From contig CAJXKL010000004.1 of NCBI GenBank assembly GCA_913055915.1, positions 52,608-116,607 on the forward strand: 64,000 nt of DNA, given 5' to 3'. Source of the stretch: an uncultured Candidatus Nemicrothrix sp. Lineage in GTDB: Bacteria > Actinomycetota > Acidimicrobiia > Acidimicrobiales > MedAcidi-G1. A program made the position numbers and the translations under genes. Position 1 is the first letter of the stretch. Each line of letters starts with the position of its first letter. The notes under the pieces are model-generated. The model saw only the letters and a program-made list of their open reading frames with translations, made no database searches and was not told where the DNA came from. Shown in pieces: positions 1-8,013 of this stretch.

Positions 1-708
1 CTCGCCGACGGACGGGTGTCAGTGGCCGGAGACCCAGCCACCGGTTCCGATTGGGCCGAGGCGGTTCGTATGGCTATAGCCACCGAAGGCCCCCTGATCG
101 AGTCCGGCAGCTACCGGGCACCCGAACTGGCCGGTCCCTACAAGGGATCGGGCGTCGGCATCTCTCCCGCCTACAGCTACTCGGCGTGTGTGGTCCTGGT
201 GGAGTGTGATGCCCAGACCGGCATGGTGGCAGTGGAACGTGTCTGGCTGGCTCACGACGTGGGCAGGTCGATCAACAGCCTGCTGGTCGAAGGCCAGATC
301 GAGGGCGGTGTCTACATGGGCCTGGGGGAGGCACTGTTCGAGGAGCAGGCCTTCCGGGGTGGCCTTCACAGGGGGCCCAGCCTGCTCGACTACAAGATCC
401 CCACCATCCTCGAGATGCCACCGGTTGAGTTCATCATCGTCGAGTCGATCGACCCTGGGGGCCCGTTCGGTGCAAAGGAGGTCGGACAGGGCCCACTTCT
501 ACCGGTGGTGCCTGCCATCGCCAACGCTGTCCACGATGCCCTTGGCGTCTACGTCGATGAGGTTCCGATCACCCCGGACAGGGTCGTGGCGGCCCTACGC
601 GACCTTGCACGTGGTGGGAGTGGCAGGTTCGGTCCGGAATCAGTACCGGACTTCGACTTTGGAACACCAGTGCGGGTCGAACCACCTGAGGGGTTCGTGG
701 CCCCATGA
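1..708 (+). CDS. hcrA: 4-hydroxybenzoyl-CoA reductase, molybdenum subunit, 3' part (partial)
   Basis: This is the C-terminal part (about 235 residues) of a xanthine-oxidase-family molybdopterin-binding subunit; the reading frame is already open at base 1, so the start lies outside the window. Seen: GVGISPAYSYSACVVLVECD, the glycine-rich EGQIEGGVYMGLGEAL segment and the GPFGAKEVGQGPLLPVVPAI segment that in this family holds the active-site glutamate. The specific name rests on the next gene, which has the extra iron-sulfur loop peculiar to 4-hydroxybenzoyl-CoA reductase. The enzyme removes the para hydroxyl from 4-hydroxybenzoyl-CoA, giving benzoyl-CoA. The stop overlaps the hcrB start (ATGA). 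The 2Fe-2S subunit gene hcrC is not in the window and may lie upstream. Confidence 0.8.
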   Translation, partial: LADGRVSVAGDPATGSDWAEAVRMAIATEGPLIESGSYRAPELAGPYKGSGVGISPAYSYSACVVLVECDAQTGMVAVERVWLAHDVGRSINSLLVEGQIEGGVYMGLGEALFEEQAFRGGLHRGPSLLDYKIPTILEMPPVEFIIVESIDPGGPFGAKEVGQGPLLPVVPAIANAVHDALGVYVDEVPITPDRVVAALRDLARGGSGRFGPESVPDFDFGTPVRVEPPEGFVAP

Positions 709-1688
709 CCATGCGGCTCCCGAACTTCGAATATGTCGCCCCGGCAACGGTCGATGAGGCGGCCCGGCTGCTCTCCGACCCCGGGCGGTCGTCGTTGATC
801 GTAGGTGGCGGTACCGACCTCTTTCCCAAGATTAAGCGCCGGCAGGCCGCTCCAACCACGCTCGTCTCACTGTCCGGGGTCGACGAAATGAGAGGCGTTC
901 GCTTCGATTCAGCGGGCAACTGTGTCATCGGTGCTTCGACGCTTCTGGCTGACCTGGCGGTATCGCACCAGGTCCCTCCGGTGATGGCGATCGCCGCCGC
1001 GAGCATCGCCTCACCACAGATTCGCAATACAGCGACGGTTGGCGGGAACCTCTGCCTCGATACCCGATGCAACTACATCGACATGCCGGAGACCTGGAGA
1101 GAGGCAAGCGGCCACTGCCTGAAGGACGGTGGCGAGGTCTGTTGGGTGGCCCCACGAGGTAATCGGTGCTGGGCAATCAACTCATCCGACCTGGCACCGG
1201 TGGCCGTCGCCCTCGAGGGGTCGGTGCGGCTCACGAGCGTGCATGGAGAAAGGCTCATTCCGGTCGAGGACCTGTACCACGACGACGGGATCGCCTGTCA
1301 CACCAAGTCTTTCGAGGAGATCCTCGTTGAACTCCTTCTACCGTCGGGTGGCACACGGGCCACGTACAGGAAGCTACGGAGACGGGGATCGATCGACTTT
1401 CCCCTCCTGGGGGTGGCCGCTTCGGCCCGGTTCGACGAAGCCGGCACGTGTGTTTCTGCTCGCATGGTCATAGGGGCAGCCGCGCCCGCCCCCGTGCGTG
1501 CCACAGAGGCCGAGGAGTTCCTCATCGGCCGACAGTTCACTGACGAGGTCATCGGAGAGGCAGCTGGAATCGCATCCGGTCCGGTGCGTCCCCAGGACAA
1601 CACAGACACCGGTTCGCGCTACCGGAAGTGGATGGTTCCGGTCCTTGTAGGGCGGGCTCTGAGCGACCTGGTGGCTGACGATGGGTAG
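705..1688 (+). CDS. hcrB: 4-hydroxybenzoyl-CoA reductase, FAD/4Fe-4S subunit
   Basis: A 327-residue FAD-binding subunit of the CoxM/xanthine-dehydrogenase type. N-terminal FAD motifs are visible (LIVGGGTDLFPKIK about residues 31-44, ATVGGNL at 110-116). Right after them comes an insert of about 40 residues with cysteines at 122, 138, 146 and 155. In the Thauera enzyme such an insert carries an additional 4Fe-4S cluster and is taken as the hallmark of 4-hydroxybenzoyl-CoA reductase; as I recall, the four cysteine numbers are the same. This separates it from ordinary CO or xanthine dehydrogenase FAD subunits. Start ATG overlaps the hcrA stop by 4 bases, so the two are translationally coupled; had follows after 21 bases. 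Confidence 0.88.
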   Translation: MTMRLPNFEYVAPATVDEAARLLSDPGRSSLIVGGGTDLFPKIKRRQAAPTTLVSLSGVDEMRGVRFDSAGNCVIGASTLLADLAVSHQVPPVMAIAAASIASPQIRNTATVGGNLCLDTRCNYIDMPETWREASGHCLKDGGEVCWVAPRGNRCWAINSSDLAPVAVALEGSVRLTSVHGERLIPVEDLYHDDGIACHTKSFEEILVELLLPSGGTRATYRKLRRRGSIDFPLLGVAASARFDEAGTCVSARMVIGAAAPAPVRATEAEEFLIGRQFTDEVIGEAAGIASGPVRPQDNTDTGSRYRKWMVPVLVGRALSDLVADDG

Positions 1689-1709
1689 TGGAACCGGGAA
1701 GGAAGGCTG

Positions 1710-2774
1710 ATGGAGGCGAGCAACGACCGGTTCTCATGGCGGATGGTGGAGGCAGGGCTGCCACCTGAGCGGTTTGATGGTGCTGCCAGGAAACCGGGGG
1801 CAGGTGAGGTCCTGATCCGGGTAGCCGGGTGTGGCGTGTGCCATACCGACCTGGGTTTCCTGGACGGTTTGGTCAGGACACGTTCCGACCTGCCACTCGT
1901 GCTGGGCCATGAGATCAGCGGTCAGGTCATTGAGGCAGGTGAGGGTGCCCGTGAATGGATCGGTAGCGACGTCCTGGTGGCCGCTGTCATTCCCTGTGGG
2001 TCCTGTGACATGTGCTCAGCCGGTCGGGGCAACGTCTGCGGCGACCAGAAGATGCCCGGCAACGACATGGACGGTGGCTTCGCCACACATGTGACCGTGC
2101 CGGCCACGGGAATCTTCGCTTGTGGAGACCTGCCTGACGGATACGAGCTGGCCGACCTCTCCGTGGTGGCCGATGCAGTGACGACACCGCTGCAGGCGGC
2201 CCGTCGCGCTGGGGTCGCCGGAGGTGACTTCGTTGTCGTGGTCGGAACAGGTGGTGTCGGTACGTATGCAGTTCAGATCGCAGCGGCATCTGGCGCAACG
2301 GTTGTGGCTGTGGACATAGAGGATGCCCATCTTGAACCCCTGCTCGCCCACGGGGCGGCTGCAACGGTCAACGCGCGGAGTCTCTCACCACGGGAGGTAC
2401 GCGACAGGGTTCGGGAGCATGCGAGGTCGTCCGGTGTGGCGCCCATCGGCTGGAAGGTCTTTGAGTGCTCCGGTACACCTGCCGGACAGGAGACGGCCTT
2501 TGGCATGCTTGGCCCGGCCGCCACGCTCGCAGTGGTTGGTTTCACGCGCGAGAAGGTGTCCGTCAGGTTGTCGAACCTGATGGCATTCGACGCCACGGCA
2601 TTCGGCAGTTGGGGTTGCCCACCAGAGCGCTACCCCGAGGCCATCGAGCTGGTCACGTCCGGCAGGGTGGAACTACTGCCCTTCACCCGGAAGGTGCCGA
2701 TGAGCGACATCGAATCTGTGTTGGCTGGTGCGCACGGCCGGAGCGACTCTCGGCGGACGATCCTCGTCCCATGA
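1710..2774 (+). CDS. had: 6-hydroxycyclohex-1-ene-1-carbonyl-CoA dehydrogenase
   Basis: A 354-residue zinc-type medium-chain alcohol dehydrogenase. Seen: catalytic-zinc CGVCHTD near residue 45, GHE near residue 70, the structural-zinc cysteine cluster PCGSCDMCSAGRGNVC near residues 96-111, and the Rossmann VVGTGGVGTYAVQ. The neighbouring MPGNDMDGGFATHV segment resembles Had proteins of benzoyl-CoA clusters. The enzyme oxidises 6-hydroxycyclohex-1-ene-1-carbonyl-CoA with NAD+, the step between Dch and Oah. It lies between hcrB and oah in one operon, which supports this over a generic alcohol dehydrogenase. Confidence 0.85.
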   Translation: MEASNDRFSWRMVEAGLPPERFDGAARKPGAGEVLIRVAGCGVCHTDLGFLDGLVRTRSDLPLVLGHEISGQVIEAGEGAREWIGSDVLVAAVIPCGSCDMCSAGRGNVCGDQKMPGNDMDGGFATHVTVPATGIFACGDLPDGYELADLSVVADAVTTPLQAARRAGVAGGDFVVVVGTGGVGTYAVQIAAASGATVVAVDIEDAHLEPLLAHGAAATVNARSLSPREVRDRVREHARSSGVAPIGWKVFECSGTPAGQETAFGMLGPAATLAVVGFTREKVSVRLSNLMAFDATAFGSWGCPPERYPEAIELVTSGRVELLPFTRKVPMSDIESVLAGAHGRSDSRRTILVP

Positions 2775-2808
2775 GAAACGATCCCCACACAATGAAAGGT
2801 GCATTGCA

Positions 2809-3909
2809 ATGGACTTTGTAAGCCACGACCTGGATCCCGATCGGGAGTTCACCGAGATCCTCTACGAGGAACGACCGGTGCTCGACAACGCCGGGTCGGT
2901 CGTCGAAGGCCTCCACACCGTCTGGATTACCCTCGACAACCCTGAGCAACTCAACTCCTATACAACCGAATCGGTTAAGGACCTAATCTTGGCCTTCCGG
3001 CGGGCTTCGGTGGATCGAGCAGCGGTCGCGGTGGTCTTCACCGGGGTCGGCGACAGGGCCTTCTGTACCGGTGGGAACACCGAGGAGTACTCCGAGTACT
3101 ACGCGGGCCAGCCGAACGAGTACCGCCAGTACATGCGTCTCTTCAACGACATGGTCTCGGCGATCCTGGCCTGTGACAAGCCGGTAATCAACCGCGTGAA
3201 CGGCATGCGGATTGGAGGCGGGCAGGAGATAGGCATGGCCTGTGACTTCACCCTGGCCGCTGACCTTGCGCGGTTCGGCCAGGCCGGGCCAAAGCACGGA
3301 TCGGCCCCAGACGGGGGTTCCACCGACTTCCTGCACCTGTACGTGGGCTGGAGTGAGGCGGTGGCCAGCTGCGTTCTGTGTGAGCCGTGGAGCGCCCACC
3401 AGGCGCTGCGCCTCGGCCTGGTGAACGATGTGTTCCCGGTGCTCAGGGTGGAGGGCGAGTTCGTTCCCAACCCGCTCGTCGTGACCGACCGCTTTCTCGA
3501 CCAGTGGGGGAGGATCGTGCACGGTGAGTCGAAGAGCGGTGAGGACCTTGAGGCGGGCAAGGCGTTGTTGAAGTCCGGGACAGTCGACTTCGAACTTCTC
3601 GACCAGGGCATCGACGCCGTCGTCACCAAGCTCCTCTACACGATGCCCGACTGCACGCTCAAGACGCTTGAGTCGCTCAGGAAGAAGAAGCTCGAGCACT
3701 GGGACCAGAACCGTGAGACCAACCGCGCCTGGTTGTCGCTGAACATGATGACCGAGGCACGAGCTGGGTTTCAGGCGTTCCACCGTGGGTCGCGTGAGGT
3801 CGGCCGGGAGGTCGACTTCGTCGATCTGCGTTGTCGCCTTGCCGGTGGGGAGCAGTGGGGCGACGACCTCGTCAGGGCTGTCTCGCCACAATTCAAGACG
3901 GGGTCATGA
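2809..3909 (+). CDS. oah: 6-oxocyclohex-1-ene-1-carbonyl-CoA hydrolase (ring-opening)
   Basis: A 366-residue crotonase-superfamily protein, longer than an ordinary enoyl-CoA hydratase (about 260) and fitting the length of Oah/BzdY. Seen: LDNPEQLNSYT, AFCTGGNTEEY, the oxyanion segment RVNGMRIGGGQEIGMACDF, and the long C-terminal extension. It adds two waters to 6-oxocyclohex-1-ene-1-carbonyl-CoA and opens the ring to 3-hydroxypimelyl-CoA. I chose ATG 2809, preceded by GAAAGGTG; an in-frame start at 2728 would overlap had by 47 bases. Its TGA overlaps the ATG of dch. Confidence 0.88.
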   Translation: MDFVSHDLDPDREFTEILYEERPVLDNAGSVVEGLHTVWITLDNPEQLNSYTTESVKDLILAFRRASVDRAAVAVVFTGVGDRAFCTGGNTEEYSEYYAGQPNEYRQYMRLFNDMVSAILACDKPVINRVNGMRIGGGQEIGMACDFTLAADLARFGQAGPKHGSAPDGGSTDFLHLYVGWSEAVASCVLCEPWSAHQALRLGLVNDVFPVLRVEGEFVPNPLVVTDRFLDQWGRIVHGESKSGEDLEAGKALLKSGTVDFELLDQGIDAVVTKLLYTMPDCTLKTLESLRKKKLEHWDQNRETNRAWLSLNMMTEARAGFQAFHRGSREVGREVDFVDLRCRLAGGEQWGDDLVRAVSPQFKTGS

Positions 3910-4670
3910 ACGACACCTGGGTCAACCACGACATCTCGGCCGACGGGGCGGTCCACACGATCACCATCGACAGACCTCCCGGAAACGTGATTGACATTGC
4001 GCTCTGTGGACAGCTCCGCCCTGCAATCCAGAAGGCAGCGGCGTCCGCAGACGGCAAGGTCCTGGTGCTTCGTGGAGCCGGCAGGCACTTCTGCTTTGGG
4101 GCGAGCGTTGAGGAGCACCTCCCCGAAACGGCGGCGGAAATGTTGGCCGCCTTTGGAGCTGTCATCCGGGACCTGGTGGGCTTTCCCTACCCGACAGTCG
4201 CAGCGGTGCAGGGAAGGTGCCTCGGAGGCGGCCTGGAACTGGCGTTGGCCTGCGGGATCCTAATTGCCGAGGAGGGTGCCGTCCTGGCCAGCCCTGAGAT
4301 CAGGCTCGGGGTGCTGGCCCCCGCCGCCGCGGCGCTGCTCCCGCGCAGGGCCACCGAGGAGGTCCTCCTGACAGGCCGTGACCTGACGGCGGTTGAGGCC
4401 CTGAGCCTCGGCATTCTCAACTCGGTGGTTCCGGACGGGAGACTCGACAACGCCGTCGACGGGTACGTCGACGAGCACTTCGTGCCCAGGTCGACCAGTT
4501 CGCTGCGCCTGGCAACCGGCCTTGTGAGGAGGCTGAACGGACGCCGTGTCGGGGAGCGGCTGGCCGAGGCCGAGCGCACCTACGTGGAGGACCTGCTGTC
4601 CACCCACGACGGGGTGGAGGGCATCAGAGCCTTCATGGAGAAGCGCCCGCCGCAGTGGCGGAACTGCTGA
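3906..4670 (+). CDS. dch: cyclohexa-1,5-diene-1-carbonyl-CoA hydratase
   Basis: A 254-residue crotonase-family hydratase with the CoA and oxyanion-hole segments HFCFGASVEEHLPE and AAVQGRCLGGGLELALACG. It probably hydrates the dienoyl-CoA product of benzoyl-CoA reductase to 6-hydroxycyclohex-1-ene-1-carbonyl-CoA, the Had substrate. By itself the sequence could be another enoyl-CoA hydratase; the call relies on the had-oah-dch order with bcrCBAD facing it. The start overlaps the oah stop (ATGA). The gene ends 28 bases before the end of the opposing operon. Confidence 0.83.
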   Translation: MNDTWVNHDISADGAVHTITIDRPPGNVIDIALCGQLRPAIQKAAASADGKVLVLRGAGRHFCFGASVEEHLPETAAEMLAAFGAVIRDLVGFPYPTVAAVQGRCLGGGLELALACGILIAEEGAVLASPEIRLGVLAPAAAALLPRRATEEVLLTGRDLTAVEALSLGILNSVVPDGRLDNAVDGYVDEHFVPRSTSSLRLATGLVRRLNGRRVGERLAEAERTYVEDLLSTHDGVEGIRAFMEKRPPQWRNC

Positions 4671-4698
4671 AGTTCCCTTCCCGGGCCCTCAGGGCGGG

Positions 4699-4959
4699 TC
4701 AGCCGTCGCCTTTCACGGCTCGGGTGAACAGCGCCACGTACTCTGTGCAGGCTGAGACGGCGCAGGTGGTGCAGGCCTCACCGAAGGTGGACGGGTCCAG
4801 GTCGGTGGTGGCTGTCTCGAACCCCAGGGCCGAGTAGAGACCTCGGAGTTCCTCGATCCGTGTGCGGTCACCGACCGTTCGTTGCTCCCAGCCGTCGGCC
4901 CTGAGGTCACCGGCCCGGAGCACCCTTATCCCCTCCGAGCAGTAGATCGCCTCAGACAC
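4699..4959 (-). CDS. Small cysteine-motif protein, last gene of the bcr operon
   Basis: An 86-residue protein of unknown function. I chose GTG 4959 because GGAG lies five bases ahead of it; a longer GTG start at 4974 would leave only five bases after bcrD. Seen: an N-terminal YCSEGIRVLRAG, a LYSALGFET segment, then near the C-terminus EACTTCAVSACTEYVALFTR with a C-x2-C-x4-C spacing. This could bind zinc or an iron-sulfur cluster, but it is not a classical ferredoxin (too few cysteines). I do not recognise a named family, though short proteins with a similar 'LYxALGFE...C..C...YTR' layout seem familiar. Its position suggests a job linked to benzoyl-CoA reductase, perhaps assembly or electron delivery; that is inference. 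Confidence 0.62.
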   Translation of the reverse strand: MSEAIYCSEGIRVLRAGDLRADGWEQRTVGDRTRIEELRGLYSALGFETATTDLDPSTFGEACTTCAVSACTEYVALFTRAVKGDG

Positions 4960-4979
4960 CTCTTCTCCACCCACCGGTG

Positions 4980-5804
4980 CTACCGAACTGGCGCCGATGC
5001 GTCGGCTTCGGTACGGATCTTTTCGAGCCGCCGATGCCCGAGGATGGCACAGCCAAGTGCCTGGACGTGCTGGACCATGTCGGTGTCAGGAATGTTCACG
5101 TCGGACTCGAGGATCTCGCTCACCAACTGGCCCATTGTCTGGAATCGGAGGATCCCACCGATGAGGGTGAACTCGGGTTCGGCACGTACGCGCTTCATCA
5201 GCTGGACCGAGCGGCTGGTCAGGGATTCGATAGCACCCTGCATGATGTCGGCTGGCGCCGTTCCAAGGGACAGGTGGTTGATCACCTCGGACTCGGCGAA
5301 CACTGCGCAGACCCCCGAGATCGGGACCGACCCCTTCGAGGTTGTCATCAGGGCTCCGATCTCCTCGGTCCGGTAGCCCATGTAGCGCGCGGTCTTTTCC
5401 AGGAAGGCGCCGGTACCTGCTGCACACTTGTCGTTGAGGCGGAACGAGAGCACCTTGGCAGCCTCGTCCACCCGGCTTGCCTTCATCGTCTGTCCACCCA
5501 CATCCAGGATCGTGCGGGTACCTGGAAAGAGGAAGTTCGCACCGCGGGCACATGCGGTCAGGTCGGTCACGTGCAGGTCCTTGAAGTCGACCTGGTGGCG
5601 TCCGGCTCCGGTGGCGATCACATAGGAGATATCGCCTTCGCCGAGGGAAGCGTCGTCCAGCGCCATCCCGTAGACGGTGCGGGCAAGTTGTTGGAGCTTG
5701 AAGCCCGTGGGCCCCATTGCCCTCCCGAGGATCGTGCCGTCGCGGGCCTGGATGATCGCCTTGGTGTAGGTGGAACCGACGTCGATTCCCGCCGTGATGG
5801 TCAT
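4980..5804 (-). CDS. bcrD: Benzoyl-CoA reductase, ATPase subunit D
   Basis: A 274-residue ASKHA-fold ATPase of the BadF/BadG/BcrA/BcrD family. Seen: phosphate-binding [11 protein letters not shown] at residues 6-16, DVGGQTMKA about 101-109, [13 protein letters not shown] with Cys127, and [12 protein letters not shown] with Cys166. In the family one such pair of cysteines from each ATPase subunit holds a shared 4Fe-4S cluster that passes ATP-driven electrons to the catalytic subunits. Where BcrA has GGQD this subunit has GGQT. The start overlaps the bcrA stop (ATGA). Confidence 0.87.
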   Translation of the reverse strand: MTITAGIDVGSTYTKAIIQARDGTILGRAMGPTGFKLQQLARTVYGMALDDASLGEGDISYVIATGAGRHQVDFKDLHVTDLTACARGANFLFPGTRTILDVGGQTMKASRVDEAAKVLSFRLNDKCAAGTGAFLEKTARYMGYRTEEIGALMTTSKGSVPISGVCAVFAESEVINHLSLGTAPADIMQGAIESLTSRSVQLMKRVRAEPEFTLIGGILRFQTMGQLVSEILESDVNIPDTDMVQHVQALGCAILGHRRLEKIRTEADASAPVR

Positions 5805-6622
5805 GATGTCGCCCCTACGTTGTCTGCCACGGGGGCTCTCCCTGTCATGACGTTGTCCAGGGCGAAGAGGGCGGCACCCAGGGCTCCCATGTAGTGGCAG
5901 TCGTCGCTGATGTTGAGGGGCTTCTCAAGCCTGTCGCTGAGGGCCTTGACCATTCCACCGTTGCGGGACACGCCACCGGTAAAGGTGATCTCGTCGTGGA
6001 TTCCGACACGACGCATCAGGGCAACTGAGCGGGAAGCTATGGATGTGTGGACTCCCCAGAGGATGTCCTCGATCTTCTTTCCCTTGCCGATCCATGCAAG
6101 TACCTCGGATTCGGCAAAGACCGTGCAGGTGGTGCTTATCTTGGTCGCCTTCGTGCTCTGAAGGGACACGGGCCCGAGATCATCGAGGGGAATGTCGAGG
6201 GCTTCGGCTGCAGCGCCCAGGAATCTGCCCGTTCCCGCGGCGCACTTGTCATTCATGCAGAAGTCGGTGATCTCACCGTCGGCACTGACCGAGATCGCCT
6301 TGGTGTCCTGGCCACCCATGTCGACAACAGTCCTCGTGTCGGGAAACAGGTGGACGGCACCACGACCGTGGCAGCTGATCTCGGTTACCTGGCTGTTGCC
6401 GAACGTGACCCTGAAGCGGCCATAGCCGGTCCCGACCACGTAACCGACCTCCTCTTCGTCGATGTTGCCCTGCCTGAGGGCATCCACGTAGGAGGACTCT
6501 GCCGCCTGGATCACGTTGGCACCGGTGTCGATCAGCGACCGTCCGACGATTCGGCGGTCCTCGTCGATGACGATGGCCTTTGTCTGGGTTGAGCCGACGT
6601 CGACACCGGCTGCGTATGTCAT
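5801..6622 (-). CDS. bcrA: Benzoyl-CoA reductase, ATPase subunit A
   Basis: A 273-residue partner ATPase to BcrD. Seen: [11 protein letters not shown] near the N-terminus, [10 protein letters not shown] about 101-110, [14 protein letters not shown] with Cys127 and [13 protein letters not shown] with Cys166, at the same residue numbers as in BcrD. ATG 6622 is preceded by GAGG; an upstream in-frame start at 6676 would run into bcrB. The Thauera BcrA carries a long N-terminal extension (total near 440 residues as I recall); this one does not, so the pair looks more like the Azoarcus BzdP/BzdQ type. Ten bases separate it from bcrB. Confidence 0.87.
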   Translation of the reverse strand: MTYAAGVDVGSTQTKAIVIDEDRRIVGRSLIDTGANVIQAAESSYVDALRQGNIDEEEVGYVVGTGYGRFRVTFGNSQVTEISCHGRGAVHLFPDTRTVVDMGGQDTKAISVSADGEITDFCMNDKCAAGTGRFLGAAAEALDIPLDDLGPVSLQSTKATKISTTCTVFAESEVLAWIGKGKKIEDILWGVHTSIASRSVALMRRVGIHDEITFTGGVSRNGGMVKALSDRLEKPLNISDDCHYMGALGAALFALDNVMTGRAPVADNVGATS

Positions 6623-6632
6623 GGCAACTACC

Positions 6633-7937
6633 TCATTTCGTGGCGCCGGCAAGTTCCTGCCTGCGTCTTGACTCAAGGCCCTCGAAGAAGGCGTCGATCC
6701 GGTTCTTCATCTGTGCCTCGGAAATGACCCGCCGGTCCATCATGTCGGACTCGATGAACAGGCTCGGTATTCCGGTCATCTCGGTCAGGTGGCGGCGGCC
6801 GTCGGCAAGGCCTGTGGAAACGGTCCGGCAGCTCTTGATCGGGTGGTAGATGACCCCGTCGGCACTGAAGTCCGTGATCATCTCCTGGAGTACGTCGCTC
6901 TGGTGGAACATGGAGTCCATTGCATCGCGGACTGATACCAGCATCCCCTCGGCGAGGCTTGCCAACGGATCGTCAAGGTCGTACTCAAAGCCGCGGTTCG
7001 TGCCGCCGGAGGCGAACCAGAGGTAGGTGGAGTTGACGAAGGTGGCATCCCAGTCGCTGAACAACTCGTTGAACTTGCGGAAGATCGGGTAGCAGGGGAC
7101 TCCCACGAACAACAGCCTGTACTTCTCTTCGGTTGTCTGGCCGATCCCGTGCTCTGCCTTGTGCTCCATCTCCTCGACGAGACGTTCAAAGTACCGGGCA
7201 CCCTCCTCGGTGCCCCGGAATCCGTTGGCCACTCCGAGGAAGATCGTTCCGTCGGTGACCGCATTGAATAGTGACGGCCTGGCACAGTTCAACTCAAGTA
7301 CCCGGTTCCAGCAGCGGCTCATGGTGTTGGCGTAGCCCAGGACCTCACGGAAGCGATCGATGTCGAACTTCCGGCCGGTCACCTCCTCGCAAAGGTCTAT
7401 CAACTCCCTCAGCTGAACCTCGACGTAGTGGCGATCGGCTTCGAAGTCACGGTCGCCTCTCCATGTCAGCTTGCCGGCCTGGCGGGTTCCGGGAACGTCG
7501 ATGGTGAAGGTGGGTGTGCCGTACATCCGTTCCCAGATCTCAGCCCACTTGATGTAGGTATTGCATGCGTTGGTGAGAACCGTGATTGTCGGACCGGGTA
7601 TACGACCCATTGGATGATCGCCCTTGCGCAACTGCACGGCCACATCGGCCTTGACGTACCCGCAGATGTCGGGTGAGTACCCGTAGTCCTCCGCCTCCTC
7701 GAGGTACTCGTGGGCAACTCGGCGAACCGCGGTCTGAAGCGAGTTGATCTCGGGGAACACCACGGGAAGGTCGAAGGTCTTGAGAATCTCGTTGGTGCTA
7801 CCCATTACGAACACGTAGGCGCACTGGCCACCGGTCTCGGCCACCCGACCAAGGTCCGTGAACCAGTCCCTGAACATGGCTGCACCCTCGTTGTTGCCGC
7901 GTCCTACCAGTTCCTGTGGGCCTGCCTCTGTAGTCAT
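6633..7937 (-). CDS. bcrB: Benzoyl-CoA reductase, catalytic-side subunit B
   Basis: A 434-residue member of the 2-hydroxyacyl-CoA dehydratase (HgdB/BcrB) superfamily, matching BcrB/BzdO. Seen: [11 protein letters not shown] near residue 41, cysteines that may bind iron-sulfur or CoA-site metal in [10 protein letters not shown] (Cys125), VGVPCYPIF and [10 protein letters not shown]. With BcrC it forms the module where benzoyl-CoA is reduced to cyclohexa-1,5-diene-1-carbonyl-CoA by two electrons at the cost of ATP. ATG 7937 has GGAAGG upstream. Dehydratase membership alone would not give this function; the two ATPases and the had-oah-dch neighbours do. It is separated from bcrC by 76 bases, the only loose junction in this operon. 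Confidence 0.87.
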   Translation of the reverse strand: MTTEAGPQELVGRGNNEGAAMFRDWFTDLGRVAETGGQCAYVFVMGSTNEILKTFDLPVVFPEINSLQTAVRRVAHEYLEEAEDYGYSPDICGYVKADVAVQLRKGDHPMGRIPGPTITVLTNACNTYIKWAEIWERMYGTPTFTIDVPGTRQAGKLTWRGDRDFEADRHYVEVQLRELIDLCEEVTGRKFDIDRFREVLGYANTMSRCWNRVLELNCARPSLFNAVTDGTIFLGVANGFRGTEEGARYFERLVEEMEHKAEHGIGQTTEEKYRLLFVGVPCYPIFRKFNELFSDWDATFVNSTYLWFASGGTNRGFEYDLDDPLASLAEGMLVSVRDAMDSMFHQSDVLQEMITDFSADGVIYHPIKSCRTVSTGLADGRRHLTEMTGIPSLFIESDMMDRRVISEAQMKNRIDAFFEGLESRRRQELAGATK

Positions 7938-7981
7938 GTTGGCCTTCCGGGGGTTGTGTGCCCTGTTGTGTGCTGGTCTCG

Positions 7982-7997
7982 CCGGTCGGTGGACCGG
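7982..7997. repeat. Inverted repeat in the bcrC-bcrB gap
   Basis: CCGGTC-GGTG-GACCGG, a perfect 6-base inverted repeat in the 76-base gap between bcrC and bcrB. As RNA it could form a hairpin separating the two cistrons. On the complementary strand the stretch reads GACCGGTCCACCGACCGG, sharing GACCGGTC and ACCGACCG with the inverted repeat upstream of tetR, so a second operator is possible. I saw no T-run, so it is not a classic terminator. Confidence 0.4.
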
Positions 7998-8013
7998 TCG
8001 TGTGGCGAACTCC

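Noticed and set aside
2983..3891. A 302-codon open frame on the minus strand
   Set aside because: It is antisense to oah, has no recognisable domain, and long antisense frames are expected in GC-rich coding DNA.
4671..4698. Two-way terminator between the convergent aromatic operons
   Set aside because: GCCC-TCA-GGGC can fold, but the stem is only four pairs and no T-run follows on either strand.
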